In this document: positions 17,129-25,325 of the stretch, in pieces
Numbering within the stretch: the stretch's first letter is position 1
How the letters are laid out: each line of letters begins with the position of its first letter
Source of the DNA: Variovorax sp. YR216
GTDB lineage: Bacteria > Pseudomonadota > Gammaproteobacteria > Burkholderiales > Burkholderiaceae_C
Assembly (NCBI RefSeq): GCF_900107745.1
Contig: NZ_FNRO01000012.1
Coordinates: 62,001-126,000 of the forward strand
Reading direction: 5' to 3'
Length of the DNA stretch: 64,000 nucleotides
Program-made: the position numbers and the translations under genes
Notes under the pieces: generated by a model
The model's input: only the letters and a program-made list of their open reading frames with translations
The model's database searches: none
Told to the model about the DNA's origin: nothing

Positions 17129-17566
17129 ATGGTCTGTTTTCGGTTGCTGCTTGTCGTGTGGCTTGCCTCTTGTGGCAACCTGGCTCATGCGGCCGTCTGG
17201 CGGTGCACCCTTCGCCACGTCTACGAGGTCAAGCCCGGGGGCGCGCTCGAGCAGCAGAAAGAAGATCCCATCCTGATGCACTTCCAGCGCGTGGGTGAAA
17301 TGCTGCTCTATGACGAGGCCACTGGATCGGTTCGCTACCTGAGCGCCGGAAGCACCGTGTGGAGGCTGACCTTCCAGGTCAAGCAAAGGGGTGATGACCA
17401 CGACGACTCTGCGATGGCACTCTTCATCGACCCCGCCGGGGGCTCGGTCATCGTGCTGAGAATCTATACCGGCGGCAAGGAATCTCGTGACGCAAGCAGG
17501 TTCTCGTTCGTGGATATGAGAGGGTCGATCGGCACCGGGACTTGCGCGCAGATGGCCAACGGCTGA
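17129..17566 (+). CDS. Hypothetical exported protein
   Basis: 145 residues from MVCFRLLLVVWLASCGNLAHA. The N-terminus can be read as a signal peptidase I signal (cut after AHA) or as a lipobox LASC at cysteine 15. The mature part is mostly beta with a possible internal strand-turn pattern and the acidic DDHDDS; a C-terminal cysteine in GTGTC could pair with the cysteine in WRCTL. I recognise no family. Its 3' end overlaps the antisense continuation of the decayed outer-membrane gene, which supports this strand as the live one. Confidence 0.6.
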   Translation: MVCFRLLLVVWLASCGNLAHAAVWRCTLRHVYEVKPGGALEQQKEDPILMHFQRVGEMLLYDEATGSVRYLSAGSTVWRLTFQVKQRGDDHDDSAMALFIDPAGGSVIVLRIYTGGKESRDASRFSFVDMRGSIGTGTCAQMANG

Positions 17567-17639
17567 CGGCGGCGGCGGTTCTTGCCCTTTGTGGGTAGCA
17601 CCTTGCTCGGGGCGCGTCGCGTCAACGATCCGATCTGCC

Positions 17640-17958
17640 CACCGGGTCCGCTCAGGCTCGGCGAGATGTCGAGGTCCGTCTTGGCACGGACGTAGCGGGC
17701 GCCGGCCAGCGTGTAGATCTGCTGCACGAAGTCGACGTTGTAACCACCCAGGAGCCCCCCGGCGACCCGGTTGGACACGCCGAGCTTCACGTACTGCATG
17801 TCGAGCATGCCACCCCAGTCACCCTTGCGGGCTTCGAGCGTGCCCATGGCGCCAAAGTCCAGGGCGTTGAGGATGCTGCTGGAACTCACGGAAACGGTGC
17901 TCCCGGGCAAGGGCCCGAGCTTCAAGTCCGAGCGGATGCCTGCAATCGCCGAGCGCAT
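17640..17958 (-). pseudogene. Remnant of an outer-membrane beta-barrel protein gene
   Basis: About 105 residues keep a clear barrel-like sequence: RSDLKLGPLPGSTVSVSSSS, DFGAMGTLEARKGDWGGML, YVKLGVSNRVAGGLLGGYNV, then QQIYTLAGARYVRAKTDLD. This is the N-terminal third of a family of proteobacterial outer-membrane proteins of roughly 250 residues. Upstream of MRSAIAG there is no signal peptide in frame, and after SPSLSG the frame runs into basic, non-barrel sequence and into the neighbouring gene. Both ends are therefore lost. Extent is approximate. Confidence 0.6.
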
Positions 17959-17969
17959 CGTTGGGCCAG

Positions 17970-18011
17970 TTGATCTGCGTCAATCTTGCTGGGTGCGCTC
18001 GATTGAATACT
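17970..18011 (+). promoter_or_regulatory. FNR-type box and -10 element upstream of the patatin gene
   Basis: TTGATCTGCGTCAA (17970-17983) matches TTGAT-N4-ATCAA except one position. A -10-like GAATACT follows at 18005-18011, 21 bases after the box, which puts the box centre near -41.5 as in class II FNR/Anr promoters. The patatin start codon is 55 bases downstream of the box. An almost identical arrangement precedes the DUF3604 gene. Confidence 0.55.
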
Positions 18012-18037
18012 GCCTTCTCCCATGACTCGGGTGGCCC

Positions 18038-19501
18038 ATGCTCGGCTCCTTGCCTTACCTGCTCTATGTGTTCGGGATGGCCCTGCTGATCGGGGGCTGC
18101 GCCACGTCATATCCGGTCAACCCGCCGATTGCGAAGATTGACCGAAGCACCGGCTACAGGTACGTGACGCGCGCCACGCAATTCAAGGACAAGGAGAACC
18201 TGGTGGTTCTCGCTTTCTCAGGAGGCGGCACCCGCGCTGCGGCCTTCTCCTACGGTGTGCTGGAGGCGCTGCGGACCATGGAGCTCACCGGCCCCAAGGG
18301 CATCAAGATTCGAATGCTCGATGAGGTGGATGTGATTACAGGCGTGTCCGGGGGCAGCTTCACCGCCTTGGCCTACGGCCTCTACGGCGAGAACCTGTTT
18401 GATTTCTACGCGTCGAGTTTCCTCAAGCGCAACGTGCAGGGAGACTTGCTTCACCGCGTGCTCAATCCTTCGACATGGACTGCATGGGGACGCTCCGAGA
18501 CCGCCTCCAAGCTCTACGACGAAATCCTCTTCCATGGAGCGACGTTCGCAGACCTCGACAACGGCAAGGGCCCGTTCGTCGTCGCCTCGGCAACGGACAT
18601 CACGAGCGGCGCGCGCATCGGATTTCATCAGGGGATATTCGACGTTCTTTGCTCGGACCTCAATGCCGTCCCGCTGTCTCGCGCGGCCACGGCATCCTCC
18701 GCGGTGCCGCTGGCGTTCTCGCCCGTGACCCTCCACAACTATGGCGGCACCTGCAACTACGCTGTGCCCGCGGCCTTTGCGGCATTTTCAGATCCGGCGG
18801 CACCTGCAACGCCGCGCCCGGCCGCGCGTTACCTCGCGCATGTGCAGGATCTTCTTGCGTACGAAGACAGCGTGCACCAGCCTTACATCCACCTGCTCGA
18901 CGGCGGACTCTCGGACAACCTCGGAATGCGCGGGATCCTGGAGACACTCGACAACATGGAAGCCTTGAAGTCCGTGGGGGAGCCGACACCCTTGGACAAC
19001 GCGCGAAGAATCGTCCTGTTCATCGTCAATTCGCGCTCCACGCCAAAGTCCGACTGGCCCGAGAAAGAACGTCCTCCCAGCGAGATCGCCCTCCTCATCA
19101 AGGCGACCGGCGTCCCCATCGATCACTATTCGTACGACACCGTCGAGACGCTCAAGGACATCGTCGCTCGATGGCAGACGTTGCGGCGATTGGCGGCGTC
19201 TCCGGCGTTCGTCCAGAACAAGGACCCTGCGACGGCGAAGCTGCTGACGACGCCATCGGTGGACCTCTACGTCATCGATGTTTCGTTTCCCGCGCTCAAG
19301 GATGAGACGGAACGCAGCTACCTGAACAATTTGCCGACGTCATTCGTCCTTCCGCCGGAGGCAGTCGATCGACTCCGCGCCGCTGCGGCAACGATCGTCA
19401 GGGACTCACCAGAGTTCAAGCGCCTGCTCAAGGATGCAGGGGCGACCATCGCCATCAGCCCTGCCGACGACGCTGCGCATGCCTTGCCCGAGGGGCGATA
19501 G
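18038..19501 (+). CDS. Patatin-like phospholipase, lipoprotein
   Basis: 487 residues. A lipobox LIGG-C21 follows a hydrophobic N-terminus, so the protein is a predicted lipoprotein. The patatin catalytic set is complete: oxyanion loop SGGGTR (61-66), nucleophile elbow G102-V-S104-G-G106, and D288-G-G in LLDGGLSDN. It should be a Ser-Asp dyad acyl hydrolase acting on phospholipid or other esters at the envelope. The preceding FNR-type promoter suggests low-oxygen expression. It is followed by the Gly-zipper gene after 65 bases. Confidence 0.92.
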   Translation: MLGSLPYLLYVFGMALLIGGCATSYPVNPPIAKIDRSTGYRYVTRATQFKDKENLVVLAFSGGGTRAAAFSYGVLEALRTMELTGPKGIKIRMLDEVDVITGVSGGSFTALAYGLYGENLFDFYASSFLKRNVQGDLLHRVLNPSTWTAWGRSETASKLYDEILFHGATFADLDNGKGPFVVASATDITSGARIGFHQGIFDVLCSDLNAVPLSRAATASSAVPLAFSPVTLHNYGGTCNYAVPAAFAAFSDPAAPATPRPAARYLAHVQDLLAYEDSVHQPYIHLLDGGLSDNLGMRGILETLDNMEALKSVGEPTPLDNARRIVLFIVNSRSTPKSDWPEKERPPSEIALLIKATGVPIDHYSYDTVETLKDIVARWQTLRRLAASPAFVQNKDPATAKLLTTPSVDLYVIDVSFPALKDETERSYLNNLPTSFVLPPEAVDRLRAAAATIVRDSPEFKRLLKDAGATIAISPADDAAHALPEGR

Positions 19502-19521
19502 GCGGTGGCCTTCGCCGCGAC

Positions 19522-19551
19522 CACGATCAACTAACCCACGATCAACCAACC
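19522..19551 (+). repeat. 15-base tandem repeat before the Gly-zipper gene
   Basis: CACGATCAACTAACC (19522-19536) is followed directly by CACGATCAACCAACC (19537-19551), identical in 14 of 15 positions. It ends 15 bases before the ATG at 19567, next to the AAAGGAAA ribosome-binding region. It could be a duplicated leader element or replication slippage. Confidence 0.6.
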
Positions 19552-19566
19552 CGAAAGGAAACGAAA

Positions 19567-20031
19567 ATGACGCAACGGAACCTGTGCTGTCTGGCTTTGT
19601 CCGCCATGTTGATCTCGAGCGCCGGCGCGCAACAGTTCGTGTACCCAGCCAAGGGACAGAGCCCAGAACAACAAAAGAGCGACGAAGCCGCCTGCTACTC
19701 GTGGGCGGTGAACCAGTCCGGATTCGATCCGGCCAAGCCGCCGCCGCAGGCACCTGCGGCGAAACCACCTACCACCGCAACGGGGACGACCCCGGGTGCA
19801 GGTGCACGCGGTGCGGCGCGAGGGGCGATCGTCGGCGAAGCCGTCGGCGGAAACGCGAGTGCCGGTGCGGCCGCCGGTGCGGCGGCTGCGCGCGGGCAAA
19901 GCCGGCGACAGAATGCCGCCGCCGCGAGCTCCGCCAGTCAACAGCAGGCGGCTGCATCGCAGCAGAAACAGGCAGCGTTCGGAAAGGCGCGCGCCGCATG
20001 CCTCGAGGGGCGCGGATATACCGTGAAATAG
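19567..20031 (+). CDS. Glycine-zipper envelope protein
   Basis: 154 residues with a signal peptide (LCCLALSAMLISSAGAQ). After CYSWAVNQSGFDP and a Pro/Ala-rich linker comes a glycine-zipper segment GARGAARGAIVGEAVGGNAS (about 77-96) and AGAAAGAAAARG, then a Gln/Ala-rich helix and a final ACLEGRGYTVK. This is the YMGG-like Gly-zipper arrangement of small outer-envelope proteins. Two cysteines (CYSW and ACLEG) could form a disulfide. Function unknown; envelope association is inferred. Confidence 0.8.
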   Translation: MTQRNLCCLALSAMLISSAGAQQFVYPAKGQSPEQQKSDEAACYSWAVNQSGFDPAKPPPQAPAAKPPTTATGTTPGAGARGAARGAIVGEAVGGNASAGAAAGAAAARGQSRRQNAAAASSASQQQAAASQQKQAAFGKARAACLEGRGYTVK

Positions 20032-20038
20032 GGGCACG

Positions 20039-20052
20039 GCCTCTCGAGAGGC
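20039..20052. other. 14-base perfect palindrome
   Basis: GCCTCTCGAGAGGC lies 8 bases after the Gly-zipper stop codon and 3 bases before the FNR-type box. It could end transcription of the upstream unit (a short GC hairpin without a T-run) or bind a regulator next to the FNR site. Its closeness to the promoter makes both readings possible. Confidence 0.4.
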
Positions 20053-20055
20053 GGA

Positions 20056-20096
20056 TTGATCTTTGTCAATTGGCCCTTGTTGCCCCTGCCTAGACT
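20056..20096 (+). promoter_or_regulatory. FNR-type box and -10 element upstream of the DUF3604 operon
   Basis: TTGATCTTTGTCAA (20056-20069) is an FNR/Anr-like site. TAGACT (20091-20096) is a good -10, starting 21 bases after the box end, the same geometry as at 17970. The predicted start of transcription is near 20103, giving a leader of about 33 bases before the GTG at 20136. Confidence 0.6.
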
Positions 20097-20135
20097 GCGG
20101 GGGCGAGGAACAAGATCACGAGAAGGAGCCTGACC

Positions 20136-22076
20136 GTGCGCCAACCATCATTTTCTGTTGCCCTTGCGGCGGCCTCCTTGTTCGGAAGCGTCGCATCCAC
20201 TGCGTTGGCCGCGGACCAGACCGAAATCGGCTCCGCGGACAAGGCCAGGCTGGAAAAGGTATTCCCATCGAAGGCCGGTTACTCGCCTTACGCGGGCCGC
20301 AACTTCCCGACACAACCGCTGTTCGGCGACACCCACCTGCATACGGCCTTCTCGATGGACGCCGGCGCCTTCGGCGCGCGCCTCACACCCAAGGATGCGT
20401 ACCGCTTCGCGCGAGGCGAGGAGATCACCTCCAACAGCGGCCAGCCGGTCAAACTCTCGCGCCCGCTCGACTTCCTGGTCGTGGCCGATCACTCGGATGG
20501 CATGGGCTTCTTTCCCCAATTGATGAGCGGTGATCCCGAGCTGCTCGCGACACCTCAGGGTCGCAAGTGGTACGACCAGATCAAGGGTGGACAGGGTGCG
20601 GATGCTGCGCTGGACATCATCGGCAGCTTTGGTAGAGGGCAAATGCCCAAGGGATTTCCGACACCCGGAACGCCGGCCTACCGAAACGCCTGGCAGCAGA
20701 CCATCAAGGCGGCGGAAGCCTATAACGAGCCCGGGCGCTTCACGGCATTCATCGGCTACGAATGGACCTCGAACACCGGCGGCAACAACCTGCACCGCAA
20801 TGTCATCTTTCGCGGCAACGGCGCCCAGGCCATCCTGGTCGAACCGTTCACAACCCTGCCGCCACTGGGCAGCGACAACCCGGTCGACCTGTGGAAGTGG
20901 ATGACCGCCACGGAGCAGAAGACCGGCAGCGAAGTGCTGGCCATCGCCCACAACGGCAATCTGAGCAACGGGCGCATGTTCCCGCTGGTCGAGGCGTTCG
21001 GCAAGAAGCTCGACAGGACTTACGTGCAGACGCGCGCCCGATGGGAGCCTTTGTACGAGGTCACGCAGACCAAGGGCACCGGAGAGGCCCATCCGTTCCT
21101 CTCGCCCAATGACGAGTTCGCGAGCTACGAGATCTGGGACAAGGGCAACCTCGACGGAAGCGAGGCGAAGAGGAAAGACATGCTCGAGTACGAATATGCG
21201 CGGTCGGCACTCAAGAACGGGCTCAAGCTGGAGGCCCAGCTCGGCACCAACCCGTACAAGTTCGGCATGATCGGCAGCAGCGATGCGCACACAGGCCTGT
21301 CCGCGATGGAAGAAGACAACTTCTTCGGCAAGACGGCGCCACAGGAGCCGAGCCCGGAGCGTCTGACCAAGGTGTTCGTGGACAACCCGAAGACCGGTGT
21401 CAAGATCATGGACTGGGAGGTCAGCGCCTCGGGCTACGCTGCGGTGTGGGCCACCGAGAACACGCGCGAGGCGATCTTCGACGCGATGAAGCGTCGCGAG
21501 ACCTACGCCACCACCGGTCCGCGCATGGTCGTTCGCTTCTTCGGTGGATGGGAGTTCTCGCCCGGCGACGCGACCAATCGAATGCCGGCCGCCGTGGGCT
21601 ACGCCAAGGGAGTGCCGATGGGCGGGGACCTGAACAATGCTCCGCAGGGCAAGCCTCCAACCTTCCTCGTTGCGGCATTGAAGGACCCGATCGGCGCCAA
21701 TCTCGACCGCATCCAGATCATCAAGGGCTGGCTCGACAAGGATGGCAAGACGCAGGAGCGCATCTACGACGTCGCGGTTTCCGGCGGGCGTTCGATCGGT
21801 GCCGACGGCCGGTGCCCGACACCGGTGGGCAATACCGTGGACGTCGAAAGCGCGACCTGGACCAACTCGATCGGTGGGCCGGAACTCATCGCTGTCTGGA
21901 AGGACCCTGAATTCGATCCCAGGCAGCGGGCCTTCTACTACGCCCGCGTGGTCGAGATTCCGACCCCGCGCTGGACAGCCTACGACGCAAAGCGCTTCGG
22001 CATCAAGGCGCTCGCGGACACGACCATGGCGCTCCAGGAGCGCGCCTATACGGCGCCGATCTGGTACACGCCCTGA
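20136..22076 (+). CDS. DUF3604 domain protein, exported
   Basis: 646 residues. GTG start with GAAGGAG 7 bases upstream. A signal peptide ends near STALAAD. The DUF3604 domain fills the rest: GDTHLHTAFSMDAGAFGA (about 63-80) and VVADHSDGMGFFP (about 116-128) give histidine/aspartate motifs like those of PHP-type metal-dependent phosphoesterases. GSSDAHTGLSAM and TENTREAIFDAMKRRETYAT follow. The family is widespread in environmental bacteria and has no settled function; metal-dependent hydrolysis is inferred from the motifs. It leads a five-gene operon with a PPIase and three HupE-like membrane proteins. Confidence 0.88.
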   Translation: MRQPSFSVALAAASLFGSVASTALAADQTEIGSADKARLEKVFPSKAGYSPYAGRNFPTQPLFGDTHLHTAFSMDAGAFGARLTPKDAYRFARGEEITSNSGQPVKLSRPLDFLVVADHSDGMGFFPQLMSGDPELLATPQGRKWYDQIKGGQGADAALDIIGSFGRGQMPKGFPTPGTPAYRNAWQQTIKAAEAYNEPGRFTAFIGYEWTSNTGGNNLHRNVIFRGNGAQAILVEPFTTLPPLGSDNPVDLWKWMTATEQKTGSEVLAIAHNGNLSNGRMFPLVEAFGKKLDRTYVQTRARWEPLYEVTQTKGTGEAHPFLSPNDEFASYEIWDKGNLDGSEAKRKDMLEYEYARSALKNGLKLEAQLGTNPYKFGMIGSSDAHTGLSAMEEDNFFGKTAPQEPSPERLTKVFVDNPKTGVKIMDWEVSASGYAAVWATENTREAIFDAMKRRETYATTGPRMVVRFFGGWEFSPGDATNRMPAAVGYAKGVPMGGDLNNAPQGKPPTFLVAALKDPIGANLDRIQIIKGWLDKDGKTQERIYDVAVSGGRSIGADGRCPTPVGNTVDVESATWTNSIGGPELIAVWKDPEFDPRQRAFYYARVVEIPTPRWTAYDAKRFGIKALADTTMALQERAYTAPIWYTP

Positions 22077-22118
22077 GCCCAGGTCGGATTCGAACGTCGC
22101 ATCAAAGGAGCCCGCCAG

Positions 22119-23000
22119 ATGCAGTTGAAGTCCCTGCTTCGGGAGCCTCTGGTGCATTTCGTGGCGATCGGGGCCGCCATCTTCCTGGGCTCCCATTGGT
22201 ACGGCGATGCCGGCCCGGGCGGAACGCGGATTGCGATCACGTCGGGGCAGATCGAGCATCTGGCGGCAGGCTATACCAAGGCTTGGCAGCGCCCTCCGAC
22301 CGAAGCCGAATTGAAGGGCTTGATTGATGACTGGGTCCGCGAGGAGGTCGCGGTGCGTCAGGCCTTCGCGACCGGGCTCGATCGGGACGACACCGTCATT
22401 CGCCGACGCCTGCGGCAGAAGCTCGAGTTCCTGGTCGAGGATGCTGCCGAGGTCGCGCCGCCATCCGACCGTGAACTGGAGGCCTGGCTTGGCGCGCATG
22501 CCGATGCCTTCCGTGTGGAGTCGCGGATCGCTTTTCGCCAGGTCTACGTGAGTCCCGACCGGCGCGGCCGTGCGGCAGATGCCGATGCCCGCACGATCCT
22601 CGGCCGGCTCGACGCCGCGGGCCCCGCCGCGCCGGTCGACGAAGTGGGCGATCCGACGATGCTGCCGCAGGAGATCGAGCTCTCGGGCGAGCGTGACATC
22701 GACCGCGTGTTTGGCGAGGGTTTCGCCCGGCTCATCGAGGCATCCGCCAAGGACAGGTGGACGGGGCCGATCAAGTCAGGCTACGGATTGCACCTGGTGC
22801 TGGTGCGCGACTTCATCGGTGGCTCGTTGCCGGACCTCGCCACGGTGCGCGCGCAAGTGGAGCGCGAGTTCCTGGAAGATCGCCGCAAGCGCCAGCTTGC
22901 CGCGATGTACCAGCGGCTGCTGGCAAAGTACACCGTCGTCGTCGACGACGCACGCGCAAGCGCCGTCGAAGCGCCGGCCACGGCCGGAGGCGGTTCATGA
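22119..23000 (+). CDS. Membrane-anchored parvulin-type peptidyl-prolyl isomerase
   Basis: 293 residues. A single N-terminal hydrophobic segment (about 11-25, HFVAIGAAIFLGSHW) would anchor it. The middle resembles SurA/PpiD-like chaperone helices, and about residues 135-245 form a divergent parvulin domain with ESRIAFRQVYVSP, FARLIEASAKDRWTGPIKSG and YGLHLVLVRDF. It probably helps fold exported proteins encoded beside it, such as the DUF3604 protein. The stop overlaps the next start (ATGA at 22997-23000). Confidence 0.85.
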   Translation: MQLKSLLREPLVHFVAIGAAIFLGSHWYGDAGPGGTRIAITSGQIEHLAAGYTKAWQRPPTEAELKGLIDDWVREEVAVRQAFATGLDRDDTVIRRRLRQKLEFLVEDAAEVAPPSDRELEAWLGAHADAFRVESRIAFRQVYVSPDRRGRAADADARTILGRLDAAGPAAPVDEVGDPTMLPQEIELSGERDIDRVFGEGFARLIEASAKDRWTGPIKSGYGLHLVLVRDFIGGSLPDLATVRAQVEREFLEDRRKRQLAAMYQRLLAKYTVVVDDARASAVEAPATAGGGS

Positions 23001-24007
23001 TCACGCGCTGGCTGCCGCATCTCTGGCGGCAGATGGCCGTCGCATGTATTGCCCTCGGCGCCACAGGCGCGGCGCAGGCCCACGAGTTGCGGCCCGGCTA
23101 CCTCGAGCTTCGCGAAAGCGACGCATCCACCTATGCGTTCCTGTGGAAGCGGCCGACCGGCGGCGAGGTCGAGATCCAGATTGCGCCCGAAGTGCCGGAT
23201 GGCTGCCGCCTTGCAACGCCGGACCGGCAGCAGCTTTCGCCGGGTGCCGTGGTGGTCCACGGCACGTTGAGCTGCAACGGCGGGCTGGCAGGCAAGACGA
23301 TTCGCATCGCGGGGCTCGAGACCACGATGACCGATGTGCTCGTGCGCATCCAGCACGCCGATGGCAGGGTCGAGAACGATCTGCTGCGCCCGGTCAATCC
23401 GACGTTCACCCTCGGCGCGGCCACGAGCGGCGCGCAACGGGCGCTTTCATACTTTCAGCTCGGCGTGCAACACATCCTTCTCGGCGTCGATCACCTGTTG
23501 TTCGTGCTTGGCCTGCTACTGATCGTGCGTGACCGCTGGATGCTCGCCAAGACGATCACGGCGTTCACCATTGCCCACAGCATCACGCTCGCTGTCGCCA
23601 CCCTGGGCTATGCGAGCGCGCCGCTGGTGCCGCTCAATGCCGCGATTGCGCTGTCCATCCTGTTTCTTGGCCCGGAGATCATTCGCGTGAGGCGGGGCGA
23701 CACGAGCTTCACGATCCGTCATCCTTGGGTGGTGGCATTCGCGTTCGGATTGCTGCACGGCTTCGGATTCGCGAGCGGCCTCTCGGCCATGGGACTGCCC
23801 AGGGCGGAGATTCCGGTCGCGTTGCTGCTGTTCAACGTGGGCGTCGAGATCGGCCAGTTGGCCTTCGTCATGCTTGTGCTGCTGCTCGGGCGCGCGTTCC
23901 GCATCCTCGAGATCCGCTGGTCGCGCTGGGGGCAGGCTGTGCCGGGATATGTCGTCGGCTCGCTCGGCGCGTTCTGGACGATTCAGCGATGCGTGGTGCT
24001 GCTATGA
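22997..24007 (+). CDS. HupE/UreJ-2-like membrane protein with periplasmic domain
   Basis: 336 residues from MITRWLPHLW; upstream frame extension is antisense-quality sequence within the PPIase gene. A signal peptide ends AQA and the mature protein would start HELRPGYLELRES. A periplasmic beta domain (about 27-150) precedes six or so membrane segments. The second half holds FQLGVQHILLGVDHLLFVLG (about 153-172) and LLHGFGFASGLSAMGLP, the histidine-bearing signatures of HupE/UreJ-2 proteins, which are linked to nickel/cobalt or other metal movement. Coupled by ATGA overlaps on both sides. Confidence 0.85.
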   Translation: MITRWLPHLWRQMAVACIALGATGAAQAHELRPGYLELRESDASTYAFLWKRPTGGEVEIQIAPEVPDGCRLATPDRQQLSPGAVVVHGTLSCNGGLAGKTIRIAGLETTMTDVLVRIQHADGRVENDLLRPVNPTFTLGAATSGAQRALSYFQLGVQHILLGVDHLLFVLGLLLIVRDRWMLAKTITAFTIAHSITLAVATLGYASAPLVPLNAAIALSILFLGPEIIRVRRGDTSFTIRHPWVVAFAFGLLHGFGFASGLSAMGLPRAEIPVALLLFNVGVEIGQLAFVMLVLLLGRAFRILEIRWSRWGQAVPGYVVGSLGAFWTIQRCVVLL

Positions 24008-24621
24008 AGGCGGCACAAGCGCACGCGCTCGCGCGACAAGTAGTCGCCCGGTCGGTGCTGCTGTGCGCGAGCGTGTTCCTCGCCACGCCGGCTGCGGCGC
24101 ACGTGGCGCAAGGTCAGGCCGCCGGCTTCCTGAGCGGCTTGATGCACCCGGTCTCGGGCCTCGATCACGTGGTGGCGATGGTCGCGGTCGGCCTGTGGGG
24201 GGCGCAGCTTGGGGCGCCGGCGATCTGGTTGCTGCCCGTGGCTTTCCCAATGGTCATGGCGTTCGGTGGATTCCTCGGGCTCATCGGGGTGCCGCTGCCG
24301 GGGGTCGAGATCGGAATTGCGGCTTCCGGGATTCTGCTCGGCTCGATGGTGGCAACGCAGTCACGTCCCCCATTGGGGGTCGCCATCGCGATCGTTGGGC
24401 TCTTCGCGGTATTCCACGGCCATGCGCACGGTACTGAACTGCCACCCGGACACAGCGGCCATCTCTACAGCGTCGGCTTCGTTGTGGCCACCGGCTGTCT
24501 GCACGCGACGGGAGTCGCGATCGGGTTGATCCATCGATGGCCATGGGGGCGGACGGGGTTGCGCTTGGCCGGCGCCGCCATCGGCGCAGCGGGCGTGCTT
24601 TTCCTGTGGCGGGCGCTATGA
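24004..24621 (+). CDS. HupE/UreJ family membrane protein
   Basis: 205 residues. After a signal-like N-terminus ending PAAA the mature sequence starts HVAQGQAAGFLSGLMHP, then SGLDHVVAMVAVGLWGAQLG, the HupE/UreJ motif with His and Asp in the first membrane helix. Further His-rich spots are FHGHAHGTELPPGHSGH. Members carry nickel (or cobalt) across the inner membrane as energy-independent permeases for hydrogenase or urease. No hydrogenase or urease gene is in the window. Start and stop overlap with both neighbours by ATGA. Confidence 0.88.
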   Translation: MKAAQAHALARQVVARSVLLCASVFLATPAAAHVAQGQAAGFLSGLMHPVSGLDHVVAMVAVGLWGAQLGAPAIWLLPVAFPMVMAFGGFLGLIGVPLPGVEIGIAASGILLGSMVATQSRPPLGVAIAIVGLFAVFHGHAHGTELPPGHSGHLYSVGFVVATGCLHATGVAIGLIHRWPWGRTGLRLAGAAIGAAGVLFLWRAL

Positions 24622-25220
24622 GCAAGCGAGGTGCAACGGCTGTTGCCGGCGCGTGGCTGCTGCTTTGGTCCGGGACGGCCGGGGCTCATCTGGCAACCAC
24701 GGGCCTCGGTCCTGTCTACGACGGCATTTCGCACTTGTTCTTGAGCGTCGAGGATCTGTTGCCAGTGGTCGGCCTGGCGCTACTGTCGGGGCTGAACGGC
24801 GCAGCCGCGGGGCGCATGGCCTTGTTTGTGCTGCCTGGGGCATGGTTCGCCGGCGGCCTGGCCGGATTTCACAGCGGCACGGCGGGCCTGCCCGATGGCG
24901 TCGCGTCCTTGTCCCTGCTCCTTCTCGGCACTCTCGTGGCGGCCGACATCAGGCTGAGCTTGCGTCTGTTGGCCGTGCTCGCCGCCGCCGTGGGACTTCT
25001 CCATGGGTGGCTGAATGGCGCGGGCATCGCCATGATGGGCCGAGAGGCGAGTGGGCTCGTAGGGATCGTGGGCTCTACCTTCGTCTTGATCGCCTTGGCG
25101 TCGGCGCAGGTGGTCGCCATGCGCCTGCAGTGGGCACGAATCGTCGTTCGCGTGGCCGGCAGCTGGATCGCGGCAACCGGGCTACTCCTGGCCGGATGGT
25201 CAGCGAGCGGATCGGCGTGA
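24618..25220 (+). CDS. HupE/UreJ-like membrane protein, third of a set
   Basis: 200 residues from MSKRGATAVAG. The signal-like N-terminus ends GAHLATTGLGPVYDGISH. Six hydrophobic segments follow, with LFLSVEDLLPVVGLALLSG in place of the HupE-type helix and LLHGWLNGAG near the end. The histidines are fewer than in the two preceding proteins, suggesting a divergent, perhaps structural, member. It ends the operon that starts with DUF3604. Confidence 0.75.
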   Translation: MSKRGATAVAGAWLLLWSGTAGAHLATTGLGPVYDGISHLFLSVEDLLPVVGLALLSGLNGAAAGRMALFVLPGAWFAGGLAGFHSGTAGLPDGVASLSLLLLGTLVAADIRLSLRLLAVLAAAVGLLHGWLNGAGIAMMGREASGLVGIVGSTFVLIALASAQVVAMRLQWARIVVRVAGSWIAATGLLLAGWSASGSA

Positions 25221-25298
25221 ACCTGGGCTCGACGTCAGAGCAACAAGCCAAATGCCGTCCGGGTCCGCGGCCGATCCTCGTGTGCCCATCAAATCCGC

Positions 25299-25312
25299 TG
25301 CCCGATCGGGCA
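25299..25312. promoter_or_regulatory. 14-base palindrome over the ribosome-binding region of the channel gene
   Basis: TGCCCGATCGGGCA ends 13 bases before the ATG at 25326. As DNA it could be an operator; in RNA it would form a self-complementary arm close to the ribosome-binding site. Nothing else in the 105-base gap stands out. Confidence 0.35.
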
Positions 25313-25325
25313 TGATGATCCGCCA

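Noticed and set aside
20148..22499. A 783-codon minus-strand frame across the DUF3604 gene
   Set aside because: Composition is that of an antisense shadow, with no recognisable domain; the plus strand has signal peptide, motifs, promoter and ribosome site.
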